Of a DNA stretch of 64,000 bases, positions 1 through 11,229 are shown piece after piece. A program made the translations under genes and the position numbers. Under the pieces are notes generated by a model. The model was not told where the DNA came from and did not search any database. It saw only the letters and a program-made list of their open reading frames with translations. Source of the stretch: Bettongia penicillata ogilbyi (taxonomy: Eukaryota > Chordata > Mammalia > Diprotodontia > Potoroidae); the NCBI GenBank assembly GCA_023548195.1, contig JAJHZJ010000532.1:310001-374000 (forward strand). Direction: 5' to 3'. How positions within the stretch are numbered: position 1 is the first letter of the stretch; each line of letters begins with the position of its first letter.

Positions 1-240
1 CTTCTCTGGGGCCTAGGCCAGGGCAGCACTGGGGGTGGGGTCCACTTTCCGGGGTGCGACGGACCCTGGGGACGGGTCTCCAGGGCTCCCTGGAACGGAA
101 ATCTCTTCCACTGCGTTTCTGCACACCTTGTATTGACCCAGAAGTTATGGGGGACTCTTTTTACATTAATTCTATGGGCTTTGGTTTTGGAGCTCGTAAA
201 CGTGCGTCCTTCTACTCCGCCATCTTGGCTCTGCCTCCTA
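1..240 (-). mobile_element. L1-type 5' UTR end, antisense, CpG-containing
   Basis: On the minus strand the block starts with agccaagatggcggagtag, the classic opening of mammalian L1 5' UTRs, and runs out of the window. It is GC- and CpG-richer than anything near it. It could belong to an L1 or to a HAL1: the element at 55911 opens with a similar cagagtagaagga. Confidence 0.7.
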
Positions 241-354
241 TTTTGTTGTTTTTTATCAGAACTTTGGATATATATCATGACAGCTTTTATGTTAGAAACC
301 TGAATATAAAAATACTTGCTCAGAAAGCTAACTATATAGCTCTGATGAAGGAAG

Positions 355-600
355 GAAACAGGTATTTATTAGGCTCCTGTTGTGTGCCAGAGATTGCGCT
401 AAGCACTTTACAAATATCTTATTTTATCCTCCCAACAATCCTGGCAGGTAAGCACCATTATTACTCCAGTTTTGCATTGGCAGATGTTGTGACTTGTCCA
501 GGGTCACCCTGCTAGAAAGTATCTGAGGCAAAGTTTGAACTCAAGTCTTCCTGACTCCCTATCCAGCATTCTATCCATTATGCTGTCTAATTGTCTCTTC
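355..600 (-). mobile_element. CORE-SINE (THER1/MIR-like)
   Basis: Reads antisense: tattaggctcctgttgtgtg, then ctaagcactttacaaat, gtgacttgtccagggtcac and tttgaactcaagtcttcctg, the usual order of a reversed CORE-SINE. Confidence 0.75.
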
Positions 601-639
601 TAGGTGAGGAAGATCCTTCCACCAAAACAAACCAAATCC

Positions 640-780
640 TCCTCTGCAACTTAAAGTCTGAGAAAGCTGCCTAGAGTATTGGGGAAGTTCAGTGACTTAC
701 CAAGGCCATATAACCAGTGTGTCACAGGTGGAACTTGAACCATGTTCTCAGACTCTAGAAACAATGCAATTTCAGTAATA
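640..780 (-). mobile_element. MIR-like SINE fragment
   Basis: Contains agtgacttaccaaggccata and ggtggaacttgaaccatg, the reversed central MIR pattern, strongly decayed. Confidence 0.5.
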
Positions 781-784
781 CAAC

Positions 785-3450
785 TGACAAGTCCAAGTTT
801 ATCCTGGCTTTGAAGTTGGCTTTCTATAATGACTTTTAATGAATAAATTACTTAGAATTTTTAAATAATCAGGATTAATGCAATCACTTAGGGGACTTGT
901 TATAAGGGGGAATAGGGGATAATGTTTTACCCCAACTCTATTTAGAATCCTAATTGTTTACGATTATTTGCTGTATTCTTTCATATGAATGAAACCCGAT
1001 ATATTTTGTATATCACTTTGTATCTAGATTCTATTTTGTTTGGGGTTATTTTTGGTTGGTTTCCTTCATCTTTTTTTATTCTTGTTGACTGCTATTGCCC
1101 TGTTTAGGAAATCACCTATTCCAGAGCAACCATTGGCATGTGAATTCCCAGAAGGAATTAATTTATCTCCCATTTAAACATTAACTTTCCAATATTTGTC
1201 AGCATTTGAGTAGATCTTGAGTGGTTATGAATCTCTGGCTGGTTCCATATATCCTTCTGTATTATACCAAAGGCTACTCTCAGAACTAGGAAAATTGTGA
1301 ACATCTGCACATTAGTCTCAGGTCTCTTGGCACTAGCTGGAACCATTGGCTCTTGATCCATTACCTAGCAAGGGAACAGGGGGAAACATCAAACCATTCC
1401 TTCATTTATTCATCATGCCCTTAGGATGGCATGACTCTGAGCAGACCATACCAAAACATAGCTGTCTGTTGCATTTAGTAGTATGTGAAGTGATGGTGCT
1501 TGTCACTGAGAATGAGTGACAAAAGATCAGAGCAAAGGACGTGTCTCCAACATTTTCCCCAGAGGACCTTTCACATTTGTTCATAGCAAGAAGGATAATG
1601 GAGCTTGAAGGTCTTTGACACAGGTCTCCATGCCTTCAAACTGTCTGGTATATCATTTATCCACTTCACAAGTATTAAAGGTAAGTTCCAATAAATGCGT
1701 CCCTTACTCTTCCAGGCACATTCCTGGAAAGGTGGCAAAAGAGTTGGATGGGTTTTTCATTAAAATATGTTTACCCTCATTTCTACTCTCAATCTACTTT
1801 CATGTCGATTTCCTTATGAAAACTGAATTGCTGAGTTGAGACTTCAGAGTATGGCTTTGAGTGAGGCTGGGGCATGGTGATAGGAAGAATGTATTTCCTT
1901 ACCTCCATCCTGTGGCCACCCATCCCCTATGCAAAGTCTAAGTGTGGATAGATGAGGTAAGTCTCTGAAGGTTTTGCTTTGTTTTCATTTTCCTTGTATG
2001 ACTTCCTTACCTCTTGGTCAGTCAACAACGTTTGCTGAAGATTCCCTGAGCAAAAAGTGTAGAGCAGGATCCTTTGGCAGTCTGATGAAAACTGTGTCCC
2101 CCTTGATAGAATAATGTTTTGCTGATTACATTCATAATTGAAAGAAATGCTAAATTTTATTTAGAGGCTAGTGAAAATAAAGATGTAATTTTTTTTTTCT
2201 CATCTAAGTTCATGGACTCCCTAAAATCTATCCACAGATCTCATGATGAGGAAGAAGGTAGATAAGAACCCTTTCATAGTTTGGTGATCTCTGCATCAGG
2301 TGACCCTAAGCAAAAAGCCACCTTCCCCACTGCTTACTTTTTTGGAAGATACAATGAATAATGGCAGCCAGTAGTGGTCTGCCCCTCAGCTCCTTCTGTA
2401 ACAGGCTTGGTGGGAGATCCCCACTCTCCAGAAGCTGGCCCTAGATACCTCTGCCAGGATCAGCCTTATGAGTAGGGGGAGGAGATTATTCCCCCTGTGA
2501 TTTGATTAAAGACAAGAGTCAAATGATAAACTCTAGTCTATGACATTCCTTTGGGCCTTAAAGACTTTAAGGTTATCAGGAGCTTCCTGTTAAAATGAGG
2601 ACTCTTTGTAGGAGAAACTCAATGATTTTTGCTTCCCCTTTAGCTAGTGATCAGGCAACACCCATCCTGCATGAAAGGAATAGGGGATGAGTAGCTTGGG
2701 AGAGTGAGAAGGGGTCAAGGAAGAGGAAGGAAGGTGGGAGGAAACCAAAGAAAAGATTCCCTTCGAAGAGTGTGGGCAGATTCTGAATTGAATTCATGGG
2801 AATTTAGTCAACTTGCTTTGGGAAACTAATCAGATCTTAGGGTCTGGAGAATTCCTCATCATCATGAGAAAAGATGAAGTGCTTGTCTGCATGGTGACAG
2901 GCTAGGAATGAAAAAAGGAAATTGAAGGCTGATTTCTGCCAAGGAAATGATACTTTAGTGGGAAAGATTGGAGAACTGTAAGTGCAAACTAATGACAGAA
3001 ACATATCAACATACACATAACCAGTCATGAGTTTAACTGGCACACAAGAGCTTAACACAAAATGCTTTCTCATCAGAGATATGAGAAGGATAAAGAGTAA
3101 AGAGGAATTTCTGAATTTATTTGGGACTCACCAAGGGAATGTGAAAGATTTCATGGAGAATGTAGAATTGAAAAGAGGAAAGAAATATAGTCTGATAGAA
3201 AGGAGTAATAAGAATGTTAATTTGGAGGCTTTGTCAGATGATTACTTCAGGAAGTGTTGATGAAAAAGGAGTTGAAGGGTTTCTTTAGAGAGAAGTAGCA
3301 GGATATAGAGCAGTAGAAATCCTTGGGAGACATAAGGACCTTGGAAGGGGAAGCATAGACCTTTTTGGGAAACATAGACAAAGTTATCTAGGAGTGTAAA
3401 GGGCTGCATCATGAGGTAACCAGTTTCTCCTCATTGGATGTGTGTAAGCA
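785..3450. other. Unassigned intronic sequence
   Basis: AT-rich, with scattered short open frames up to 78 codons that resemble nothing I know. I see no clear repeat or exon. Confidence 0.6.
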
Positions 3451-3454
3451 AAAG

Positions 3455-3703
3455 GAGGCAGCTGGATGGTTCAATGGATAGAGCATTGGGCATGGAGTCA
3501 AGAAGACCTGAATTCAAATTCAATCTCACATACTATCTATGTGACCCTGGACAAGTCACTTCACCTCTGTTTGCCTTAATCCACTGGAGAAGGAAATGGA
3601 AAATCACTCCAGTATATTTGCCAAGAAAACTCCATCGAAAGTATTGGCATGCAATGGTCCATGAGGTCACACGGAATCAGAGACAACTAACTGACTGAAC
3701 AGT
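3455..3703 (+). mobile_element. tRNA-headed marsupial SINE (WSINE1/MAR type, type A)
   Basis: Full-length order: ggcagctggatggttcaatg head, gagtcaagaagacctgaatt, gaccctggacaagtcact, gccaagaaaactcc and terminal aactgactgaac. Confidence 0.85.
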
Positions 3704-3709
3704 AGCAAC

Positions 3710-4320
3710 TGTAACAAAGCAAAGGGCAGATGAATTGTTATGTATGTTGTGGTTCAGGTGCAGAACTTGGAGATCCCTTCCAACTTTCAAGATTCTCTGA
3801 CGCCAATGGGGGTGTCTTTGATGTCTTGATAATTACAAGTTTATTAGAGCAGATTTCCAAAGTCAACACTGATCTCAAAGAAGCCTGCAACTAGGAGACT
3901 CTCCTTTCCAGCCACACTTGGGACATAGAGATGATCAGTTGCCCCTTGGCCAGCGCCAGTAGCATGAGGTCATGTAATTCTACATAAATAGCAAAGGCAT
4001 TTTAGCTCATCTCCGGTGAGGGTTTTTTGATGGGGGAGGTGGGGGGGGAAATTCCATAATTATATTTGAAGCTGTACTACCTATCCCTACTGGTAGTCAC
4101 CCTGCTCCCACTTCTTCTACATTAATACTTTTGACTGTCTTAAAGGGGATGGGAGCAAAGAAGGGAGAGGGTTAAATTCTGTTTAATTATTTTATTTAAA
4201 TAGACACAGCAATCTTGATAAAACTGAGCATTTTTTTGAGAAAAAAATCTTTATCACTAAGCATTATTCCCCCAAATTAGGGAAGCACAAAGGATCTTGG
4301 ACTTAGAACTTAACAAAAGA
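3710..4320. other. Unassigned intronic sequence
   Basis: No recognised repeat; a short G-run at 4041-4048 and a T-rich tract near 4190. Confidence 0.5.
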
Positions 4321-4339
4321 GAATTTCAGAAACATTGAA

Positions 4340-4510
4340 TCCACCACCTCCTTATCCTAGATAAAAAGAACCTGAATTCAGAAACGGTATGTGAATTACC
4401 CATGGCCACACAATGTATTAAAAAGTTGGACTGAAATTTAAACTCAAGTCCCCTGATTGCAGATTTAGGGCCCCTCCCACTGAACCACAGTTCTTCCCCA
4501 AAACGTGGTC
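4340..4510 (-). mobile_element. MIR-like SINE fragment
   Basis: Weak reversed MIR pattern (tacccatggccacacaat, then actcaagtccccTGATTG). Confidence 0.4.
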
Positions 4511-4913
4511 TCCTTTCCCTGATCCCAAGTGAAATAATAAACTGATGCCCAACTGAGCCAAACGTACAATTTTCTGAGAGCTTTTGGAGGGTTGTCTTTA
4601 AGAGGTGTCTTCTGATAATGCTCATGATTCTCTCCAGATGAGTGCATTAGGAAAGGAAGGAGAGACTGGACGGAGGGTCAGCCAGCAGCAGCAATTACAA
4701 CCATCTCTAGGGTACCTAATTCTGAACATTGGTCATAAGCTTTGAAAAGAGAGGTTTTCTGCATTAGAAGCAGTGACTGTGAGGTAATGCCTCATGCCTC
4801 CTCTTAAAGGATGGTTGAGCACTTTGAAGAAGCCAGATCTTGTTAAATAATGGCATTTGTAAAGTGTGGGTGACTCAGTCGTTATTGAGTTATATAGATA
4901 GATGTATGTGTGT

Positions 4914-5219
4914 TTGTCCTTCGTTGCTGAAGAAGACCATGCATCAGAGAAATGATGACATGACTTGCATTTGAGTTTGTTTTGAGTGAGGGAGGGCTGT
5001 GTAGGTCACCAACCTCACCTCCTCCAGAGTCATCTGAATCCAGTGACCAGATACTCATCAGGATGACTGGAGATGACCCAGGATGAGGCAACTGGGGTGA
5101 AGTGACTTGCCCAAGGTCGCACACAACTAGTGAGTGTCAAGTGTCTGAGGTGAGATTTGAGCTCAGGTTCTCCTGACTCCTGCGCTGGTGCTCTATCACT
5201 GTACCACCTAGCTGCCCCT
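4914..5219 (-). mobile_element. tRNA-headed SINE, type B, full length
   Basis: Reversed copy with the body tgaatccagtgaccagatac and the head ccacctagctgcccc at its right end. It shares this body with copies at 10804, 21674 and 39175. Confidence 0.85.
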
Positions 5220-5245
5220 ATAGATAGATATACTATATAGAGACA

Positions 5246-5250
5246 CATAT

Positions 5251-5314
<64 letters not shown>
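5246..5314. repeat. (TA)n microsatellite
   Basis: About 30 uninterrupted TA units right next to the head of the type B SINE. Short Tyr/Ile repeat frames across it are artefacts. Confidence 0.95.
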
Positions 5315-5322
<8 letters not shown>

Positions 5323-5524
5323 TGTACAGACAAGGAACCTGAGGTCCAAAGAGATGAAATGAATTGAGAGAGGAAGTTCTATACTGACTAGTCTTACCCT
5401 TCACTCTCATCTGCTGATTTAAAATGTGTAATTGCAATATATTCATTTGTATAGCAAATTTGATATTGTGTGTGTGTGTTATAAGCTAGGAGAGATAGCT
5501 AGGTCTTATTGGATGTTTTCATCA

Positions 5525-5592
5525 TTTGTTGTTTTTTATCCATTCAGTCATTTCAATAGTGTCTGACTTTGACCCTATTTGGGGCCACTTAG
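5525..5592 (-). mobile_element. Type A SINE 3'-end fragment
   Basis: Contains attcagtcatttcaatagtg and gaccctatttggggccactt, the reversed tail of the type A SINE. Confidence 0.6.
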
Positions 5593-5710
5593 GAATCTAT
5601 TCTATTGTCTATTAGTCCTTACTGAGTATATTTTTTTCTTTTGGAATTATAGATTTTAGCACCGAAAAAGACTTCAAGGGATTATCTGTTCCATTCCTGC
5701 CAGACTGTTC

Positions 5711-5942
5711 TGTTGTTCAATCGTTTCAATTATATCTGACTGTTGATGACCCCATTTGGGGATTTCTTGGCAGAGATTTAGAATGGTTTGCTATTTCCTT
5801 TTACAGCTCATTTTACAGATGAAGAAACTGAAGCAAACAAGGTTAAGTAACTTGCCGAGGGTCACACAGCTTGTAGTTGTCTGAGGCGTGATTCGAACTC
5901 AGGTCTTCCTGATTCTATCCACTGAACCATGTAGTTGCTGCA
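5711..5942 (-). mobile_element. Type A SINE, near full length
   Basis: Reversed order: tgttgttcaatcgtttcaat, gaccccatttggggatttct, gatgaagaaactgaagcaaa, gggtcacacagcttgtag and a decayed head. Confidence 0.85.
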
Positions 5943-6292
5943 GCATTTAGAGAGTATTGAATGCTGCTAAGATTTGTCATGAGGAGGGAATATGTTGAGT
6001 AAGAAGTGGTTACGGTGCATCTGGGATTGTTTTTCTAGAGGAGAATTTTTGAATCACATTAGAATTGTAACATCTGTTACAGTGTTTTTAATCAAAACTG
6101 ATTTGGGTTCCAGCATTCCAGTTCATCCTTCTATTTGGCAGTCTCAATTTGGCAAGAATTCTCACATGAAATGCAGGGGACTCGGGTCATCTATGACTGC
6201 TTGTCAGAGTGCCTTCCACTAAGGGCTTTGTACAACATCAGGCACTTTGGATGAGCCGCAGAATACAGGGATCAATAAAGGAGAATAGAAAA

Positions 6293-6475
6293 AATAGAGA
6301 ATGATGGTTTCTTTAGAATCAGAAGATGTGGGTTCAGTCCTGCCTCTGTCATATTCTACCTGGGAGGCAGGTTCCTTGGCCTCCCTGGGCCTCTGTTTCC
6401 TCATCTATAAAATGAGGGAGTTAGACTGAATCCATCTAAGGCTTCTTCTAACTCTAAATCTATCATCCTAAAATA
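6293..6475 (+). mobile_element. MIR SINE
   Basis: Contains gggcctctgtttcctcatct and ataaaatgagggagttagac followed by cttctaactctaaatc, a forward MIR/CORE pattern. Confidence 0.7.
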
Positions 6476-6569
6476 ATAACAGAAGTAACAGAAAGCTTTC
6501 TAAACTACTTTAAAAAATTTTAATGTATTGATTCATCACTGCCTTTTTATTAGAAGAAGATAAGATGAT

Positions 6570-6740
6570 AGAGCAAGGGTTTTTAACCTTTTTTTGTGCT
6601 ATGGACCCATCTGGCAGCCTAGTGAAGGCTATGGACCCCTTTTCAGAATGTTTTAAATGCATAAAACAAAATACAGAAGAGTATGGAGGAAGCCAATTAC
6701 CTTAAAATACATTTATCCAAATCTTAAAAAAAGAAAAGGA
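6570..6740 (+). mobile_element. hAT-type non-autonomous DNA transposon fragment
   Basis: gcaagggtttttaacctttt opens it, with two gctatggaccc repeats and ttttaaatgcataaaacaaa. This is a common mammalian hAT pattern; the right end is not clear. Confidence 0.5.
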
Positions 6741-6825
6741 AGTTCAAAGAGTCCAAGTTATCAGCTAGTCAGTCAATTGGCATTCATCAAGAGTTTCCTA
6801 GGAGAGAGGCATTTTTCTAAGTCCT

Positions 6826-7063
6826 AAGTAATAGCTAGCATTTGGACGCTTGCGAAGCTCTTTACATGTTGTCTCACTGCCTCCTTACAACAATCTGATG
6901 GGTAGGTATGATTACTATCCCCATTTCACAGATAAAGAATCTGAGTCTGAGAGAGGTTAAGTGACTTGATCGGGGTGTATAACTAGTAAGTGTCTGAGGG
7001 AGGATTTGAACTCTGGTCTGACTCACAGTCTAGCTCTCTATATCTCCTGAACCACCTAGCCCT
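6826..7063 (-). mobile_element. CORE-SINE (THER1/MIR-like)
   Basis: Reversed: agctctttacatgttgtctc, ccccatttcacagataaaga, gaggttaagtgacttgat, gaaccacctagccc. Confidence 0.75.
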
Positions 7064-7079
7064 CTCTGGTTTACCAGAT

Positions 7080-8225
7080 GAAGGTAGGAAACTATGTGCT
7101 ACAAGAGTGGTGACAAATTGTTGAGGGGAGAAGATAGGAAAGTAGGAAGGATGAATTAAATTTTGGAAGTTGTCATTTGTGCTTAAAAAAGAAAACACGA
7201 GATATATATGTTTCTGTGGATTGTACATTGCCTCATTTTATCCAGGACCAATTTTCCCTCACACAGTTGCTAAGAGGGAACCAGCTTTTCAATATGATTT
7301 CCAGCATGTCAGTCTGCATTTCTCATCATTGAGGAAAAGACCTTCCCAAGTCAATGATCCCACGTCCCAAGTCCCAGGGCAGAATCCGACGTTCATCTTC
7401 TGACAGAAGAGCTACCCCCTCTGGTGGCCAGACCGGTCTCAAATCCAAAGATAATTAACTCCCTCATTTCCTTTCCTTGCTGGTAGTGAAGGACTGACCT
7501 ATCCATGGTAAGAGGCAGCCCTGGTTTGCTAACCCTGTTTTTTTGGGGGGAAGAGGGGTTGCGTTACATTTTTCTAAAGATCCTAACAGCACAAAAATCC
7601 CATGCTGAGGGTGAAACTGAATCAACTGCATGTGCAGTTCCATGAGCACAGTCCCACATGTTGTTTACGCGTGTGAACTGGGTCTGCTATCAGGGATTTG
7701 AATGTTGGTTTTAACCTAAAGGTTTTTGGAGATCAGGAATATGTGAACTTTGTGGCTGGGGGAAAAAAATGAATTAAATCTTTCCCACTGAAGGAAATAT
7801 TCTTCAGGCTTGAAAGATAATAGATTCCCAAGGGAAAAACCTGACCTTTATCATTCCAGTTTCTGTGGGTTTTCTCATTCCATAGTTCAGATACCACTAG
7901 CGTCTCCATCCGGAAGGACCATCTGCCTTACCCAAATCACTGTCTTGAAGTTCCCTGTCTTGTCCTTCTCTCTAAAATGCTACTTTCATTCCCTCATTGT
8001 TATTTAAAAAGTAACACTCCATCTGCAGCATTCCCTATATTTGACCCAATGCTCCTCCCCAACCTGGTTTTTCATTGCTTCCCAGAACTGAGCCCTCCCT
8101 CTCCCCGTTCCCCCACCTCTTTCTTAGTTAGAACCGGCATTCTTGTCATATGTCCTGCTCATTTTTATGCCCATGCCTTTGTCCAAAGAATGCTCGTAAT
8201 AATATCATTAGTATGCTAAGCATAA
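7080..8225. other. Unassigned intronic sequence
   Basis: Several short open frames, none with coding character or a known motif. No repeat recognised. Confidence 0.5.
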
Positions 8226-8229
8226 GATT

Positions 8230-8400
8230 ATAGACCTAGAGCCTGTACATACCTCGTAGACTGTCTCATCCAGCACCCTCATTTTACAGAAGAGTTCAAC
8301 AGTAAAACGAAGGGATGTGGACAAACCACACGCACAGGTCCCCAAATGTGGAGGGTCCGTTGTAGACCTGGAGTCTCCCTTCATCTGGACTGCCCCCAAC
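8230..8400 (-). mobile_element. MIR-like SINE fragment
   Basis: ctcattttacagaagagttc and the surrounding reversed MIR order; decayed. Confidence 0.45.
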
Positions 8401-8404
8401 ACAC

Positions 8405-9080
8405 ACAGTCTTACAATGTATGTATGAGCTCCTGCAAATTCACTTTTGATTTTTTCACTCTAACCTATTTTGGACTCTGGTAGCAAGACCTCCACCGCAT
8501 TTTCGTTCTCAGATGCTCTCAGGATCCTTGGGATAACCCTGCAGAGGGGACATACGCTTCCCCCACTCACCACTCTAGTTCGCGAACACCAACCAACCTT
8601 TCCCATTGTAACAGCCATATGGTGAATGATAATTTCGCAACAAACTTCTGACAATAGTGATACATTTAGATGTTAAACGTACCTAACAAAAAGGCAAAAT
8701 GTTGAGATAACAATAGCATAGCATAATAGAAATAGATCTCTAACTCCAGAAATAGTATATTTTCTACTGTGCTATACTACCTCCAAGTCTCCTGCTTTCT
8801 TGAAGGGCCAACCAAAGATTCTTCTGTGCAATTTCTTTCTGTACAAAAGCTCACAGACTTTATTCACTTTTGAGGACCATTGACATTAATCAGTCATATG
8901 ACTCAGCTCCCTCCCAAAGCAACCTCTCACAAGACATCAAAAATTTGTCTCAGAACTCAAAGGACCCTGCTTTCAGCTTTTCTGCTACTTCCTGTAAGCA
9001 CTCAGGCTCAGACATTCAGTAAAGAACAGTTTTTATTAATGGACAGAAAAACAGAAAAAAATAGGAATAACTAGAGGCAC
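8405..9080. other. Unassigned intronic sequence
   Basis: Contains a locally CpG-bearing part (ctagttcgcgaacacc near 8575) unlike the AT-rich surroundings. No exon or repeat recognised. Confidence 0.5.
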
Positions 9081-9082
9081 TT

Positions 9083-9332
9083 AGGCAGCTAGGTGGTACC
9101 ATGCATGGAGTGCTGGGCCTGGAATCAGGAAAACTCACCTTCCTGAGTTCAAGTCCGACTTCAGACAATTCCTAGCTGCGTGGTCCTGGGCAAGTCACAT
9201 AACCCTCTTTGCCTCAGTTTTCTCATCTGTCAAATGAGCTGAAGAAGGAAGTGGCCAACCACTCCACTGTCTTTGTCAAGAAAACCCCAAATGGAATCAG
9301 GAAGAGTGGGACATTATTGAAACGACTGAACG
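9083..9332 (+). mobile_element. Type A SINE, full length
   Basis: Head ggcagctaggtggtaccatg, cctgggcaagtcacataacc, gtcaagaaaaccccaaatgg, tail gaaacgactgaacgg. Confidence 0.9.
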
Positions 9333-9489
9333 GAAAAAGTCTGGCAGGAATGGACCAGATAATCTCTTGATGTCTTTTTCACTGCTAAAATTTCTAATTC
9401 TAAAGAAAAAAATTTAGTCAGTAAGTTCTACTGGATACTAGAATAGATTCTTAAGCAAGGAAGTAGGAGTCTAGATTTAGAAGTAGAAG

Positions 9490-9630
9490 TACTAGTCCAG
9501 CTCCTTTCATTTTACATATGGAAACGGGCCCAAAGGCAGAAAATGACTTGCATAAGGTCATTCAGGTAGTAAGGGGTAGAGACAAGATTGTCTGATTCCA
9601 GAACTGTATTGCTTTCCCCTATCCTACACT
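9490..9630 (-). mobile_element. MIR-like SINE fragment
   Basis: cattttacatatggaaacgg and atgacttgcataaggtcatt show a reversed MIR. Confidence 0.55.
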
Positions 9631-9844
9631 GAATCCCTCTTCCTCCAAGGGACCTGGTCAAGGTTAAGAGTCATGTGGGATAATTGGGATTCAGTCATAC
9701 CTGGGAGGAGCCCTGTAAGGAAACATCCAGTTCTGTAATGCTAGCAGACTGCTTGAACATCCCTGAAGGGGAGCCCGAAAGCCTTCGGGGTTGGGTTTAA
9801 GCTTCCCTCTTACCACTAAGATGGATATTTCTAGCAATAGCCAA

Positions 9845-10058
9845 GAGGCAGCTAGGATCCGAGGGCCCAGAGTCAGGAGAACCTGATTCAAATCCAGCCT
9901 CAGACACTCACTGACTATGTGATCCTGGGCAAGTCACTTAACCTCTATTTGCCTTAATCCACTGAAAAAGGTAATGGCAAACCACTCTTTGACCATTTTC
10001 TTGGCAATGAACAGTATTGGCATGTCAGAAGAGGCTGACATGACTGGATGACTGAACC
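9845..10058 (+). mobile_element. Type A SINE
   Basis: gaggcagctaggatccgagg head, gatcctgggcaagtcactta, tail tgactggatgactgaacc. Confidence 0.85.
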
Positions 10059-10139
10059 AAGTCATTGGCCCAGTGTGTCATTCCAATGCTAAGTCTCCAG
10101 GGCTGAGGGACAACTGCTGCTGAGAGTCTACCTAGATTA

Positions 10140-10300
10140 AGGGTTCAATCTAGATATCATTGATCTCAAGCTTTCAGGGACCCCCAAAGGCCATATCTTT
10201 TAACCTCCTAATTTTATAGATAAGGAAACTGAGGCCCACAGATGTTAAGTGACTTACCCAAAGTCATCCAGATACTGAGTTAGAGGATTTGGACTGAAAT
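10140..10300 (-). mobile_element. MIR SINE
   Basis: ttatagataaggaaactgag and gttaagtgacttacccaaag in reversed MIR order. Confidence 0.65.
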
Positions 10301-10377
10301 TCTAGTGTGTCCAGTCACTGTTCTTTCTAAGGTGCCACAGTATTGGGTGGAGAGGGGGGAAGAGAAGAGGGGTGAGT

Positions 10378-10621
10378 CCTCTGTTCTTGCTCAGTCATGC
10401 CCAGCTCTTCATGATCCCATTTGGGGTTTCCTTGGCAGAGATACTGGAGTTGTTCGCCATTTCCTTCTTCAGCTCATTTCACAGATGAGGGAACTGAGGC
10501 AAACAGGGTTAAGTGACTTTCCCAGGGTCACACAACTAATAAGGGTCTGAGGCTGAATTTAAACTCAGGTCTTCCTAACCCCAGACCTGGCACTCTATCC
10601 ACTATACTACCCAGCTGTCCC
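10378..10621 (-). mobile_element. Type A SINE, full length
   Basis: Reversed: gctcagtcatgcccagctct, catttggggtttccttggca, cagatgagggaactgaggca, head ctacccagctgtccc. Confidence 0.9.
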
Positions 10622-10639
10622 ATGGTAAGTCTTACATTT

Positions 10640-11220
10640 TATGATTAATAATTATTATTATAGCTAAAATTCATACTTTACACATTATAGGAAACACAAA
10701 ACAACTATATAAAGTAGGTGCTGTTACCATTCCCATCTTACAGATGAGGAAACTGAGGCTGAAAGAAAATTAAGTCAATTGCCTAGGGTAATGCAGCTAG
10801 CAAGGGGCAGGTAGGTGGTGAAGTGGATAGAGCACCAGTGCAGGAGTCAGGAAGACCTGAGTTCAAATCTCACCTCAGACACTTGACCCTCACTAGCTGT
10901 GTGACCTTGGGCAAGTCACTTCACCCCAATTGCCTCATCCTGGGTCATTTCCAGTCATCCTGATGAATATCTGGTCACTGGATTCAGATGGCTCTGGAGG
11001 AGAAGTGAGGTTGGTGACCTACACAACCCTCCCTCACTCAAAACAAAGTCAAGTACAAGTCATGTCATTATTTCTCTGAAGGCATCTCTTCAACAATGAA
11101 GGATGAACACACATACACACACACACACTGATCACAGCTAGCAAATGTATCAGAGGCAGGATTTGTCTCTAGGCCTTCCCAAGTCCAAGTCTATCCCTCT
11201 ATCCATTCTCACCAACTGTC
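10640..11220 (-). mobile_element. CORE-SINE/MIR interrupted by a type B SINE
   Basis: The left half (10640-10803) has agatgaggaaactgaggctg and a gcagctagcaa end; the right half (11135-11220) resumes with agctagcaaatgtatcagag. The interruption is the type B element at 10804-11134. Confidence 0.75.
10804..11134 (+). mobile_element. Type B SINE with 10-bp target-site duplication, nested in an older SINE
   Basis: Forward copy: ggggcaggtaggtggtgaag head, cccaattgcctcatcctggg, ctggattcagatggctctgg, and a (CA)n tail. It is flanked by CAGCTAGCAA at 10794-10803 and 11135-11144. Confidence 0.9.
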
Positions 11221-11229
11221 TCTCTCATG

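Noticed and set aside
54..515. 153-codon open frame at the left edge
   Set aside because: It crosses from an antisense L1 5' end into a reversed CORE-SINE.
5030..5446. 138-codon minus-strand frame with Tyr-Ile repeats
   Set aside because: It spans a (TA)n array and a type B SINE; no gene.
9083..9160. tRNA gene, from the tRNA-like SINE heads seen here and elsewhere
   Set aside because: Each is joined to a SINE body and decayed; none folds as an intact tRNA by eye.
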